DNA of 64,000 bases from Paracoccus sp. (in: a-proteobacteria) (GCF_030538655.1 NZ_JAUNTO010000005.1:62001-126000), one strand, 5' to 3'; positions 10,216 through 18,900 are shown, counted from the stretch's first letter. Numbers and translations are program-made. The notes: generated by a model not told the origin, from the letters alone.

Positions 10216-11184
10216 ATGTCGGGCGACCGTATCGCAATCATCATCGTCAATTACCGCACGCCGCAACTGGTTTGCGATTGTCTGGATTCGCTGGTCGATC
10301 CCGCCGCGCGTCTGGATCTGCGGGTCTTCATCGGCGATGCCGAATCCGGCGATGGCTCGGTTCAGGCAATCAATGCGCATATCGCGCAGCAGGGCTATGA
10401 TTGGGCCGAATGTGCGCCCATCGGCAAGAACGGTGGCTTTGCTTATGGCAATAACGCGATCTATCGCCGTGCGGTTCAGCCGGACCCTTCGTTCGGCTAT
10501 GTGCATTTCCTGAACCCCGATACGGTCATCCGCCCCGGCGCGGTGGACCGGCTGTGGGAATTTCTGCGCGATCACCCGCAAGCGGGCATCGCGGGCAGCC
10601 AGTTGCTGAACCCTGATGGTAGCCTTGCCACCTCGGGGTTCCGCTTTCCGGTGCCATGGCGCGAATTCTTTCGCGGGCTGTGCTTTGGCCCGGTCGATCG
10701 GCTGGTGCCCTCGGGCATGATCCCGATGCTGACCCTGCGCGAGACGCAGCAGGTCGATTGGGTGTCGGGGGCCAGTTTCATGGCGCGACGCAGCCTGCTG
10801 GATGAGGTCGGTCTGATGGATGACGGCTTTTTCCTGTATTTCGAGGAAACCGACCTGATGGCGCGCGCGCATCGCGCCGGGCAACAGGTCTGGTTCGTCG
10901 CCGAAAGCCTTGTCGTGCATTACGAAGGCCAATCTACCGGCCTGCGCCCCGGCGAGCCGCCGCCAGAGGCCAGGCCGCTGTCGCCGATCTGGCTGCAATC
11001 GCGCAGCCGCTATTTGCGGCGCAATCACGGCGCGGCGGGGCTGTGGGCAGGTAATGCACTGTTTTTGCTGGGTAACACGCTGCATCGTCTTCAGGCCCGC
11101 CTGCGCGGCAAGCGCCAGCCGCAGCCGCCACATCTATGGCGCGATTATCTGTCGCGGGAAAATAACGCGGGCGAACGGCGCTAG
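10216..11184 (+). CDS. Family 2 glycosyltransferase, rhamnosyltransferase-like
   Basis: This ~322-residue GT-A fold enzyme probably adds a sugar from a nucleotide donor to a surface polysaccharide. Visible features are the N-terminal IAIIIVNYRTPQLVCDCLDSL strand-loop, a glycine-rich GKNGGFAYGNNAIYRRAV, the metal-site region HFLNPDTVIRPGA, and WVSGASFMARRSLLDEVG with FFLYFEETDLMARAHRAG, as in WbbL-type rhamnosyltransferases. A GTG at 10195 would add seven residues, but the ATG at 10216 directly precedes the conserved strand and has AAGGG upstream. No polysaccharide operon surrounds it, so donor and acceptor cannot be named. Confidence 0.82.
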   Translation: MSGDRIAIIIVNYRTPQLVCDCLDSLVDPAARLDLRVFIGDAESGDGSVQAINAHIAQQGYDWAECAPIGKNGGFAYGNNAIYRRAVQPDPSFGYVHFLNPDTVIRPGAVDRLWEFLRDHPQAGIAGSQLLNPDGSLATSGFRFPVPWREFFRGLCFGPVDRLVPSGMIPMLTLRETQQVDWVSGASFMARRSLLDEVGLMDDGFFLYFEETDLMARAHRAGQQVWFVAESLVVHYEGQSTGLRPGEPPPEARPLSPIWLQSRSRYLRRNHGAAGLWAGNALFLLGNTLHRLQARLRGKRQPQPPHLWRDYLSRENNAGERR

Positions 11185-11256
11185 GGGCGCGTGCACGGGC
11201 AGGGCAATATCTTGAAACCACGGCTGCGGGGTCGCAGTCGTATTGAAGCGTGCTAT

Positions 11257-12030
11257 ATGAGGATTATGTCGCGACAATCTGGCAAAAGCAGGCGTACGTA
11301 TCTTGGGCGGCGTGGGCGTGGAATTTGTATCTACGGAAATACTTCAAGGCCCAAGCCTGCAAAAACCCTATGGCAGAAGTGCTTTCGTTATGTCGAAGGC
11401 GGTCAAGGGTTGGCGATTCTGGTGGCTCTGGCTGCGGTTGTGTATCAGCTTGTTGGCGTTGTGGGGAGTGGTTCATACTTCAATATTTTCGCATCTGCTG
11501 CGCCATTGTCGTATATCCTGCGGGGCATCCTGTGGCTTGTAATCGCTTTTTTGGCTTTAATGCTGCTGTTCGGGGTGATGCATTATGTGACGCAGGTTGT
11601 CGGGATTCGGGATGGTGCCCGGAAAAGGATTCCTGAATTTCTTTTAAAGTCTCGGGCAGCTGTTGGATGGGGGCTGTTGCTGTTGATTCTTATGCTTGTC
11701 GCAGAGGTTTGCGACATCTTGCTTGGCACAGCCGGTGGGTATGGTTTTTTGGTCTGGCTGCTTGTGCTGTGCATGTTTTCAGGAACGGCTTTGGTATTTA
11801 TTGCACTTTTGTCTGATATTTACAAAAATGGCGTTGTCAGATTCTTTGTAACCTTGTCCATTGTTTTTGCAATGGGTGCGTCTTATTTGGATTATTACAT
11901 GTCATCCAGAAAGACGGGTGCCATTCTGGACTTTCAGTATGAATGCGTTGCCGCACTGAAGGGTGCATCCGCTGATAACGCTATGAAAAGCTCTTGCGCT
12001 GAACTGTTTGGCTTTGGCGCGGCCCGCTAA
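11257..12030 (+). CDS. Orphan integral membrane protein of unknown function
   Basis: This ~257-residue protein has a basic N-terminus (RQSGKSRRTYLGRRGRG) followed by about five hydrophobic segments: GLAILVALAAVVYQLVGVV, ILRGILWLVIAFLALMLLFG, VGWGLLLLILMLVAEVCDIL, FLVWLLVLCMFSGTALVFIA and FVTLSIVFAMGASYLDYYM. A ~35-residue C-terminal tail has two cysteines. I do not recognise a family. Base composition is visibly more AT-rich than its neighbours (runs such as ggcttttttggctttaa), suggesting horizontal origin. The start is uncertain: GTG 11191, ATG 11257 and ATG 11266 are in frame and none has a strong ribosome site. Its stop overlaps the stop of the convergent rhomboid gene by four bases. Confidence 0.6.
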   Translation: MRIMSRQSGKSRRTYLGRRGRGICIYGNTSRPKPAKTLWQKCFRYVEGGQGLAILVALAAVVYQLVGVVGSGSYFNIFASAAPLSYILRGILWLVIAFLALMLLFGVMHYVTQVVGIRDGARKRIPEFLLKSRAAVGWGLLLLILMLVAEVCDILLGTAGGYGFLVWLLVLCMFSGTALVFIALLSDIYKNGVVRFFVTLSIVFAMGASYLDYYMSSRKTGAILDFQYECVAALKGASADNAMKSSCAELFGFGAAR

Positions 12031-12656
12031 GCCCGCGACCCGCTTTGACGTGTCGGCATCGCCCCATAAACCGCGCCCATGATCAGCCCGGCCAGCGCGC
12101 CGCCTAGATGCGCCTGCCATGCCACGCTGGGCATCAGCAGCGTCAGGATCAGGTTCAGCCCGATCAGGATCGCGGCGGACCGCATTAGTCCGCCCATCGG
12201 TAACCCCCGCGCCCGGTATCGCATCACGGCAAAGCCGAACAGCGCCCCGGCCAGCCCGAACACCGCCCCCGAGGCGCCGACCATCGGCCCGCCAATCGGG
12301 TGCATCTGCCAGAACAGCAGCGCCCCGGCCACCTGCGCCACGGCATAGATCGCCAGCAGCCGCGCCGTGGACAGTGCCGGGGCCATTTCGCGCACCAGAA
12401 CCGCCAGCGACAGCATGTTCATCGCCAGATGCGCCAGCCCGGCGTGCAGAAAGCCATAACTGATGAACATCGCCAGATCCTGAAACGGATAGACGCCGCG
12501 CCCGGTGCCGACGATGGCGGGCCAGAAACCGCCCAGTGCAAACACCAGTTGCCGCACGCCCACCGGCGCGCCCAGCAGCGGCGCAAGGCTCAGCGCCGCC
12601 TCGATCAGACAGCACAGGGCGATGATGGCGATAAAGGGACGGGGAATGGTTTTCAT
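12027..12656 (-). CDS. Rhomboid family intramembrane serine protease
   Basis: This ~209-residue inner-membrane protein has six predicted transmembrane helices. The catalytic dyad is visible: nucleophile Ser in VGASGAVFGLAGALFG (GxSG) and catalytic His in AWQAHLGGALAGLIMG. The L1/helix-2 element HAGLAHLAMNMLSL supplies the conserved His-Asn. Rhomboids cleave membrane proteins within the bilayer; the substrate is unknown. The ATG at 12656 (MKTIPRPFIAIIALCCLIEA) starts the first helix directly; the frame is open further upstream but is not protein-like. It is convergent with the orphan membrane protein gene. Confidence 0.88.
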   Translation of the reverse strand: MKTIPRPFIAIIALCCLIEAALSLAPLLGAPVGVRQLVFALGGFWPAIVGTGRGVYPFQDLAMFISYGFLHAGLAHLAMNMLSLAVLVREMAPALSTARLLAIYAVAQVAGALLFWQMHPIGGPMVGASGAVFGLAGALFGFAVMRYRARGLPMGGLMRSAAILIGLNLILTLLMPSVAWQAHLGGALAGLIMGAVYGAMPTRQSGSRA

Positions 12657-13075
12657 GGGCACCGTGCGCTTGCTGCCCCGAGATAAGCGCAGGCCGGGCC
12701 GATTGCAACGCGACAGGCGGGATGCCGCGCGGCCAAGGGGCACAGATTGTCCGGCATTTATCGGGTCACGCCTGACAACGATCAGGGGCTGGCGACACTC
12801 CACACGCGAAAGGTTATATCATCCATACGGGTCGCAGGCGGGGAAAGGTCTGATGTCAGCTTGGGGGGCTAAATGGGGGCGCTGACCGTCGCCAACTGAT
12901 TTATGCCTTGCTTTTCAATAAGGTCTGGTGCTGGTGACGGACACTGGACGCTTGTTTCGCGCTGTTGCACAGTGTTCCAGCCCCAAGCGGCCAAGGCGGG
13001 AGCTGTCGTCTGCGGTTTTGCCGCGACCCCATTGGGCGGGGTCCTGATCGGGGGGTAACTGGAGGACTGAGTCAC
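12657..13075. other. 419-base intergenic region between divergent rhomboid and VOC genes
   Basis: I see no gene here. The only structure noted is a short GACCCC-N7-GGGGTC hairpin at 13025-13043, just ahead of the VOC ribosome site, which could affect its translation. The segment around 12940-12985 (gctgttgcacagtgttccag) faintly resembles insertion-sequence ends, but no matching partner end or target duplication was found. Promoters for both flanking genes must lie here but cannot be placed. Confidence 0.4.
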
Positions 13076-13489
13076 ATGGAAAGCCGCTTTCACCTTGCCT
13101 ATCACGTTACCGATCTGGATGCGGCGCGGGCCTTTTACGGCGGCGTTCTGGGTTGTGCCGAGGGGCGCAGCACCGAAACATGGGTCGATTTTGATATGGC
13201 GGGCCATCAGATCAGCCTGCATCTGGGCCAGCCCTTTGCCAGCACCGACACGGGCCGGGTGGGCGATCATCTGGTGCCGATGCCGCATCTGGGGCTGGTG
13301 CTGCGGATGGCCGATTGGCAGACCATGGCCGACCGGCTGACGGCCGCCGGAGTGGATTTCGTGATCGCGCCCACCATCCGCTTTGCCGGACAGCCCGGCG
13401 AGCAGGGCACGATGTTCTTTCGCGACCCATCCGGCAATCCCATCGAGATCAAGGGCTTTGCCGATTGGTCGGGGGTATTCGCGCGATAG
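13076..13489 (+). CDS. VOC (glyoxalase/dioxygenase-fold) family protein
   Basis: This 137-residue protein has one pair of beta-alpha-beta-beta-beta modules, typical of the vicinal oxygen chelate superfamily. It begins FHLAYHVTDLDAARAFYGGVLG and ends TMFFRDPSGNPIEIKGF, where His10 and Glu128-region residues are in the usual metal-ligand positions. The reaction cannot be predicted within VOC proteins (isomerase, dioxygenase, thiol transferase or binding protein). The ATG at 13076 follows a GGAGG ribosome site ten bases upstream. It appears monocistronic. Confidence 0.85.
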   Translation: MESRFHLAYHVTDLDAARAFYGGVLGCAEGRSTETWVDFDMAGHQISLHLGQPFASTDTGRVGDHLVPMPHLGLVLRMADWQTMADRLTAAGVDFVIAPTIRFAGQPGEQGTMFFRDPSGNPIEIKGFADWSGVFAR

Positions 13490-13778
13490 GTGGGCCGGGG
13501 TAAGCGCGCCGCCGACGCCCTGTCAGCAGATCAGAGCCGGTAACGGTGGGGCAGCCGTGCCTTTGCCGCCATGCGGGTGGGTGCGTTTGCCAAAGCCGAT
13601 GGCCGTGGCCCGTTTTTGCCCGCGCGGCAGGGGGCGGCAGGTTGCCCGCGTGCGGATGATGCCAAGGCCGGGCGGCGTTTCCGGCTTGCGTCCGCCGTCA
13701 GTCAGATGAAACCCGGCGCTGTGCCTTGTGTCGCAAGGGCCACCCTGAGCGGTACCAGCGGACGGTCGAACGACCACC

Positions 13779-14357
13779 TTACCGACAGCTGGCCAGTTGC
13801 GCCTGATACATCGCCGACCGCTGGCTGACATTGCCCGCCACGCGCAGCAGCCATGGCTTGTTCATATGCGATCCACGGGCAAAGCCGCTGCGCCCTTCGT
13901 GATAGGCCAGATACTGCCCGCCCGCGTCCCATTTGGAAATGCCCAGACGGGTGGTGGTGCCGTGCATATACCAGCCCATGAAGTCGGTCGCGTCGCGGAT
14001 ACTGTCGCGCCGGGCGCGGCGGTTGCCGGTTTCCTTGACATATTCATCCCATGTGCCGTCCAGCGCCTGACTGTAGCCAAAGGCGCTGCTTTGCCGCCCG
14101 ATGGGGATGACGCCAAGCGCATATTGGTGCGGGGTGCGCGCGTCGCCGATGAATTTCGATTCCTGATGGATCGTCGCCATCTGCACATGAACCGGCACGC
14201 CCCAGCGGCGTTCGGTTGCCCGCATCGCATTTATATAGGCCGGGCGTTCACGCACCAGCAGGCACGCATTGTCCAGATTGCGCGGAGCGGAAAAGTTGCC
14301 GCCGCCGCCGCATGACGCGACCAGCCCGACAATGGCCAGTTTCAAAAGCCTGTTCAT
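13779..14357 (-). CDS. Lytic-transglycosylase-like (SLT fold) lipoprotein
   Basis: This 192-residue protein has a lipoprotein signal: MNRLLKLAIVGLVASC with a lipobox ending at Cys16 and a flexible GGGG linker. The mature part looks like the lysozyme/SLT fold, with candidate catalytic Glu in MATIHQESKFIG, then SSAFGYSQALDGTWDEYV and QYLAYHEGRSGFARG, matching the GxxQ and AYxxG blocks of murein transglycosylases. It would act on peptidoglycan from the outer-membrane inner face. The ATG at 14357 follows CGAGGCAG; an adjacent GTG would add only one residue. The 3' flank (13490-13778) holds no gene I can support. Confidence 0.75.
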   Translation of the reverse strand: MNRLLKLAIVGLVASCGGGGNFSAPRNLDNACLLVRERPAYINAMRATERRWGVPVHVQMATIHQESKFIGDARTPHQYALGVIPIGRQSSAFGYSQALDGTWDEYVKETGNRRARRDSIRDATDFMGWYMHGTTTRLGISKWDAGGQYLAYHEGRSGFARGSHMNKPWLLRVAGNVSQRSAMYQAQLASCR

Positions 14358-14430
14358 CACTGCCTCGTGTTCTTTTTCCCGCGATCATAGGGGAAATCGC
14401 GGCGTTGTGGAATCACGAATGAAACAGCGG

Positions 14431-15498
14431 TCACGATTGGCGGATCAGCGCCACCGTTTTGATGACGGCGAAACAATCGCTGCCGGGGTGCAGGTTCAGG
14501 GTCGTGACGGATCGGACGGTGATTTCGGCCAGCATCCGTGCCTCGCCCATGGCCAGTTGCACCAGAACCCGGCTGCCCGATTCAGACAGCGCGGTGACGC
14601 GGGCAGGCAGCACGTTCAGCGCCGACAGTCCGGTGGGGGCCTGGCGCGCCAGCATCACCTCATGCGCCAGAATGCGCAGGTGCAGCGCTGTGCCGGGCGC
14701 ACCGGGCGGATCGGCCAGCAGGATCGGACCGGCGGGGGTGTCCAGCCGGGTCAGCCCGTCCGGCCCCGGCCCGGCGACGGTGGCGGGCAGGATCGCGCCG
14801 CCCTCGGCCCCGCCGATGGTGCGGGCGGCAGCGGGGTCGGACAGCGCCGCCGCCAGCGGTCCGACATAGGCCACCCGACCGCGCGTCATGACGATCAGCG
14901 TATCGGCCAGCCGGGCGATTTCAGCCATGGAATGGCTGACATACAGGATCGGCGGCCCTTTTGCTTGCCGCAGCCGCATCAGAAACGGCAGGATCTCGGC
15001 TTTGCGCGCGGGATCAAGCGAGGCCAGCGGCTCGTCCAGAATCAGCAGATCGGGCGATGACAGCAGCGCGCGGCCAATGGCGACCCGCTGGCGTTCACCG
15101 CCCGACAGCCCGGCAGGGCGGCGGTGCAGCAATGCGCCGATGTCCAGCATGTCGATGACGCGGGCGCGGGCGGCGGCATCCGGCGGGGCGGGGGCAAAGC
15201 GGGCCGGGTAATCCAGATTGCCCGCCACGCTGAGATGCGGAAACAGCCGCGCATCCTGAAAGACATAGCCAATGCGGCGCTGATGTGGCGGCAGGCCGTG
15301 GTCGTCGGCCCACAGATTGCGCCCGTTCAGGGTGATGCGCCCGGCATCGGGCGTCATCAGCCCGGCGATGGCGTTGATCGTGGTGGTCTTGCCGCAGCCG
15401 GATGGCCCATAGATCGCCGTCACCCCGGCCGGTGCGTCAAAGGCCACGTCCAGCGACAGGCCGGGAAAGGCCTTGCGAAAGGCAACCGACAGGCTCAT
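14431..15498 (-). CDS. modC: Molybdate ABC transporter ATPase ModC
   Basis: This 355-residue cytoplasmic ATPase energises molybdate import with ModB. It has Walker A GPSGCGKTT, signature LSGGERQRVAIGRAL, Walker B LLILDEPLASLD and the switch His in YVSHSMAEI. A C-terminal TOBE/Mop-like domain (about 280-355, TGLSALNVLPARVTAL, GEARMLAEIT) is present, the normal ModC layout for oxyanion sensing. Its ATG overlaps the modB stop (ATGA). It is the last gene of modE-A-B-C. Confidence 0.95.
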   Translation of the reverse strand: MSLSVAFRKAFPGLSLDVAFDAPAGVTAIYGPSGCGKTTTINAIAGLMTPDAGRITLNGRNLWADDHGLPPHQRRIGYVFQDARLFPHLSVAGNLDYPARFAPAPPDAAARARVIDMLDIGALLHRRPAGLSGGERQRVAIGRALLSSPDLLILDEPLASLDPARKAEILPFLMRLRQAKGPPILYVSHSMAEIARLADTLIVMTRGRVAYVGPLAAALSDPAAARTIGGAEGGAILPATVAGPGPDGLTRLDTPAGPILLADPPGAPGTALHLRILAHEVMLARQAPTGLSALNVLPARVTALSESGSRVLVQLAMGEARMLAEITVRSVTTLNLHPGSDCFAVIKTVALIRQS

Positions 15499-16184
15499 GC
15501 GGCCAGCCTTGCCTGCGCGCGCCGGGCCAGCACCTCGGATGCCAGCACGGCCAGAATGGCGATGGCAATAGATATGCCGACCAGCCGCATCGCCGCCGCC
15601 TCGCCGCCGGGCACTTGCAGCAGGGCATAGATGGCCGATGGCAGGGTCTGGGTCTGGCCGGGGATGTTGGCGACAAAGGTAATGGTCGCGCCGAATTCGC
15701 CCATGGCCTTGGCAAAACCCAGCACGGTTCCGGCAATGATCGCGGGCAGGATCAGCGGTAGGGTGACAGTGACGAACACCGCCGCGCGGCTGGCGCCAAG
15801 GGTGGATGCGGCTGCCTCAAGCCTTGGGTCCACCGCCTCGAACCCCAGCCGGATGGCGCGCACCATCAACGGAAAGCCCATGACGCCTGCGGCAATCGCC
15901 GCGCCGGTCCAATGAAAGGCGGGCGACATGTTGATGCTGGCCAGAAAGCTGCCCACAGGCGCGTTACGGCGAAAGAGCAGCAGCAGCAGATAGCCGGTGA
16001 CGACCGGCGGCATCACCAGCGGCAGATGCAGCGCGGCGGACAGCAGCCCGTGGCCGGGAAACCGCCGCCGCGCCAGCACCCAGCCCAGGCCGATGGCCAG
16101 GGGCAGCGCGGCCAGCGTCGCCACCGTCGCTACCCGCAGCGACAGCAGCACCGCCGCCCATTCCTGCGGGCCGAGCCAGCTCAT
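15495..16184 (-). CDS. modB: Molybdate ABC transporter permease ModB
   Basis: This 229-residue inner-membrane permease has about five transmembrane helices and a canonical EAA loop: AASTLGASRAAVFVTVTLPL, ending at the conserved Gly before LILPAIIAGT. N-terminal residues (MSWLGPQEWAAVLLSLRVATVATLAALPLAIGLG split over helix 1) match ModB. Both ends overlap neighbours by four bases (ATGA with modA upstream and modC downstream), showing tight translational coupling of the transporter. Confidence 0.94.
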   Translation of the reverse strand: MSWLGPQEWAAVLLSLRVATVATLAALPLAIGLGWVLARRRFPGHGLLSAALHLPLVMPPVVTGYLLLLLFRRNAPVGSFLASINMSPAFHWTGAAIAAGVMGFPLMVRAIRLGFEAVDPRLEAAASTLGASRAAVFVTVTLPLILPAIIAGTVLGFAKAMGEFGATITFVANIPGQTQTLPSAIYALLQVPGGEAAAMRLVGISIAIAILAVLASEVLARRAQARLAA

Positions 16185-16921
16185 TCCGGCAGCGGTTTAA
16201 AGCCGTTTTCCGCAAAGACCGCGCGCGCCGCATCACCCGACAGCGCGTTCAGAAATTCAGCCGCTGCCGTGTTATCGGTCAGCCGCGCGGCGGGATAGGT
16301 GATCGGGTCGTGGCTGTCGTCCGGGAAGGTATAGACCACCGAAACGGCGGGTTCCGCCGCCGCATCGCTGGCATAAACGATGCCGTAAGGGGCCGCCCCC
16401 GAGGCCACCAGCGCCAAGGCCGCGCGCACGTCATCAGCCTGCGCGACATGGGGTTCCAAAGCCGCCCATTGCCCCAGCGATTCCAGCGCCTGCTTGCCGT
16501 AAACCCCGGCGGGCACGGAATCGACCAGCGCCATGGCCAGCTTGTCATTGCCAAGCGTCGCGGCGAATCCATCCAGCGATTCCAGCGCCGCGCCCTGACC
16601 ATGCGCGATCAGCACCAGATCGTTGCCCAGCAGGTCACGGCGGCTGTCATCCACGATCAGCCCGGCGGTTTCCACCTCGTCCATCCATGGCACCGAGGCC
16701 GAGATGAAAATGTCGGCGGGCGCACCCGACACGATCTGACGCGCCAGCGCCGATGATCCGCTATAGGAAATGACCACCGTGCCCGGAACGTCGGCGACGA
16801 TCCGGTCCAGCGCGGTTTTCAGGCTGGCGGCGGCGAAGATGGTGATGTCTTCGGCCTGCGTTACGACGGGCAGCAGGGCGATGGTCGCGGCCAGAACGGC
16901 ACGGCGGGTCAGGGACGGCAT
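16181..16921 (-). CDS. modA: Periplasmic molybdate-binding protein ModA
   Basis: This 246-residue binding protein has a signal peptide (MPSLTRRAVLAATIALLPVV, cut near TQAED). The ModA/AfuA-like ligand region includes ITIFAAASLKTALDRI, SYSGSSALARQIVSGAPADI and VPAGVYGKQALESLG, whose Ser and Tyr positions bind the oxyanion. The ATG at 16921 follows AGAGGTG and begins the signal peptide; an in-frame extension to 16978 would place the Mo-box inside the gene. It is probably repressed by the upstream ModE-like protein through the palindrome at 16934-16957. Confidence 0.95.
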   Translation of the reverse strand: MPSLTRRAVLAATIALLPVVTQAEDITIFAAASLKTALDRIVADVPGTVVISYSGSSALARQIVSGAPADIFISASVPWMDEVETAGLIVDDSRRDLLGNDLVLIAHGQGAALESLDGFAATLGNDKLAMALVDSVPAGVYGKQALESLGQWAALEPHVAQADDVRAALALVASGAAPYGIVYASDAAAEPAVSVVYTFPDDSHDPITYPAARLTDNTAAAEFLNALSGDAARAVFAENGFKPLPE

Positions 16922-16933
16922 CTTGGCACCTCT

Positions 16934-16957
16934 GGTTATGTTTGTATGACCATAACC
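16934..16957. promoter_or_regulatory. Candidate Mo-box (ModE operator)
   Basis: A perfect inverted repeat GGTTATG-N10-CATAACC lies in the 60-base gap between modE and modA, 13 bases upstream of the modA ATG. Known Mo-boxes are AT-rich palindromes related to CGNTATAT-N6-TATATNNCG, so arm sequence and position fit but are not identical. Binding by the adjacent ModE-like regulator is inferred. Confidence 0.7.
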
Positions 16958-16981
16958 GCGCCGTGCCCTGACAGGCAAGCG

Positions 16982-17371
16982 TCATTTCTGCCGGGACATA
17001 TCGTCCAGCATCCCCGTAATCGCGGCAATATCGCCTGCCCCCGCCCCCGCCAGCAGCGTTTCCAGCGCCCGGAAATGCGCCAGCACCTGCGCGCCGGTTT
17101 CGGTCAGCACCGCGCCGCCCCCGCCCGGCCCGCCACGCGCGCTGTCCACCAGCGGGCGGGCAAAGGCGCTGTTCATTTCCTCGACCAGCGACCAGGCGCG
17201 CTTATAGCTCATGCCCATGCGGCGGCCTGCGGCGGAAATCGAGCCAAGCTCGGCGATGCCGGTCAGCAGATCGGCCTTGCCGGGGCCAAGGGTCAACGCC
17301 GGGCCGTAATCCAGCCGCAGCTTGATACGGGGCAAAGCGGGCTTTTGCGGGTTGTCAGCCGGTTCGGTCAT
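16982..17371 (-). CDS. modE: ModE-like molybdate regulator lacking Mop domains
   Basis: This 129-residue protein carries only the ModE N-terminal winged-helix domain: PALTLGPGKADLLTGIAELG, ISAAGRRMGMSYKRAWSLVEEM and the wing region GGPGGGGAVLTETGAQVLAHF. Full-length ModE (about 260 residues) has a C-terminal tandem Mop/TOBE domain that binds molybdate; it is absent here, and the frame closes at a normal stop. Such short forms exist in several proteobacteria. How it senses molybdate is unclear. The ATG at 17371 (MTEPADNPQ) was chosen over a GTG at 17434 that would add a non-conserved leader. It is the first gene of the mod cluster. Confidence 0.85.
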   Translation of the reverse strand: MTEPADNPQKPALPRIKLRLDYGPALTLGPGKADLLTGIAELGSISAAGRRMGMSYKRAWSLVEEMNSAFARPLVDSARGGPGGGGAVLTETGAQVLAHFRALETLLAGAGAGDIAAITGMLDDMSRQK

Positions 17372-17472
17372 CGCCACATTGTCGGGCGACTGGCCTGCGT
17401 GACGCAAGGGCTTTTCGACGCCCGGTTCTCGCACTAAGGTCGCAGGAGCATTTTACATAGAGGGGGAACTTC

Positions 17473-18648
17473 ATGTCGGATATCGTTATCCTGTCGGGCG
17501 CGCGCACGGCCATTGGCGGCTTTGGCGGCAGCCTGGCCTCGGTCCCGCCGATTCAATTGGCCACGCATGTCGCCAAGGCCGCGATGGAACGCGGCGGCGT
17601 GTCGCCGGACCAGATCGGCACTGTCGTGTTCGGCCATGTCATCAACACCGAACCACGCGACATGTATCTGTCGCGCGCCGCCATGCTGGAGGCCGGGATT
17701 CCCGACACCACCCCGGCGATGAACGTGAACCGGCTGTGCGGTTCGGGCGCGCAGGCGGTGGTTTCGGCGGCGCAGGCGCTGATGCTGGGCGATGCCGATT
17801 TCGCCCTTGCCGGCGGCGCCGAAAACATGAGTCGCGCGCCCTATGCCTCGCCCACCATGCGGCACGGGCAGCGGATGGGCGATGCCACCATGTATGACAT
17901 GATGGTTGGCGCGCTGACCTGCCCGATGGGCACCGGCCACATGGGCATCACCGCCGAAAACGTCGCCGCCGAAAACGGCGTGACGCGCGAAGAGCAGGAT
18001 GCCTTTGCGCTGGAATCGCAGAACCGCGCCGCCAAGGCGATCGAGGAAGGCCGCTTCAAGGATCAGATCGCGGGCTTTGAGATCAAGTCGCGCAAGGGTG
18101 TGACGGTGTTCGACACCGACGAACACCCCAAGGCCACCACGCTGGAAAAACTGGGTGCCTTGCGCGCCGCCTTCCAGAAGGATGGCACCGTGACCGCCGG
18201 TAACGCCTCGGGCATCAACGATGGCGCCGCCGCCGTGGTGCTGGCCCGTGCCGAGGCCGCCGAAAAGGCCGGTCTGACGCCCAAGGCCAAGCTGCTGGGC
18301 TATGCCGTGGCGGGTGTTCCGGCGCGGATCATGGGCATCGGCCCGGTGCCCGCGGTTCGGCAACTGCTGGAAAAAACCGGGCTTTCGCTGGGTGATTTCG
18401 ATGTGATCGAATCGAACGAAGCCTTTGCCGCACAGGCGCTGGCGGTGAACAAGCAGCTGGGTCTGGACCCGGCCAAGGTGAACCCGAACGGCGGTGCGAT
18501 TGCACTGGGCCACCCGGTCGGCGCCACTGGCGCGATCCTGACCGTCAAGGCCCTGTACGAGCTGGAGCGGATCGGCGGCAAGCGTGCCATCGTCACCATG
18601 TGCATCGGTGGCGGTCAGGGCATCGCACTGGCGCTGGAACGGCTCTGA
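17473..18648 (+). CDS. Acetyl-CoA C-acetyltransferase (thiolase)
   Basis: This 391-residue cytoplasmic thiolase condenses two acetyl-CoA (or cleaves acetoacetyl-CoA). The catalytic residues are Cys89 in NRLCGSGAQAV, His347 in GGAIALGHPVGATGA and Cys377 in VTMCIGGGQG. It could be called phaA/atoB/bktB; no phaB lies adjacent, so the pathway (PHB synthesis, ketone use or beta-oxidation) is open. It could also thiolyse acetoacetate products made by the BKACE enzyme at 51.2 kb after CoA activation. The ATG at 17473 follows GAGGGGGA. Its stop overlaps the next ATG. Confidence 0.93.
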   Translation: MSDIVILSGARTAIGGFGGSLASVPPIQLATHVAKAAMERGGVSPDQIGTVVFGHVINTEPRDMYLSRAAMLEAGIPDTTPAMNVNRLCGSGAQAVVSAAQALMLGDADFALAGGAENMSRAPYASPTMRHGQRMGDATMYDMMVGALTCPMGTGHMGITAENVAAENGVTREEQDAFALESQNRAAKAIEEGRFKDQIAGFEIKSRKGVTVFDTDEHPKATTLEKLGALRAAFQKDGTVTAGNASGINDGAAAVVLARAEAAEKAGLTPKAKLLGYAVAGVPARIMGIGPVPAVRQLLEKTGLSLGDFDVIESNEAFAAQALAVNKQLGLDPAKVNPNGGAIALGHPVGATGAILTVKALYELERIGGKRAIVTMCIGGGQGIALALERL

Positions 18649-18884
18649 TGCCGTTCGCGCCCGACGAACGACAGGTTCTGCTGGGCGCGAAATTCGTCGG
18701 GCCGATGGTGGTTCAGCGACTGGAGGAGGCAGGGTTTCACGACCTTGCCTCGCTCGCTGCGGCGGATGCCGGGGCGATTTGCCGTGGCACGGCTGCGGCG
18801 TTGGGCGCAAGCTGTTGGGCCAACAGCCCGCAGGCACGCCGGGCGGTGGAAAACGCCATCGCGGCGGCCCGCGCGGCGGGCTGA
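18648..18884 (+). CDS. Small helix-hairpin-helix-like protein
   Basis: This 78-residue protein starts at an ATG overlapping the thiolase stop (ATGA). The segment LLGAKFVGPMVVQRLEEAGF followed by HDLASLAAADA resembles a helix-hairpin-helix unit (glycine loop between two helices) as in Cdd1-type small proteins. HhH units bind the DNA or RNA backbone non-specifically; no enzymatic residues are apparent. Two cysteines (CRGTAAALGASCW) are spaced 11 apart. Function is unknown; coupling to a thiolase may only be positional. Confidence 0.65.
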   Translation: MPFAPDERQVLLGAKFVGPMVVQRLEEAGFHDLASLAAADAGAICRGTAAALGASCWANSPQARRAVENAIAAARAAG

Positions 18885-18900
18885 TCTTTCCAAGATTGGC

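Noticed and set aside
12940..12985. Possible insertion-sequence end (gctgttgcacagtgttccag)
   Set aside because: No inverted partner, transposase fragment or target duplication was found nearby.
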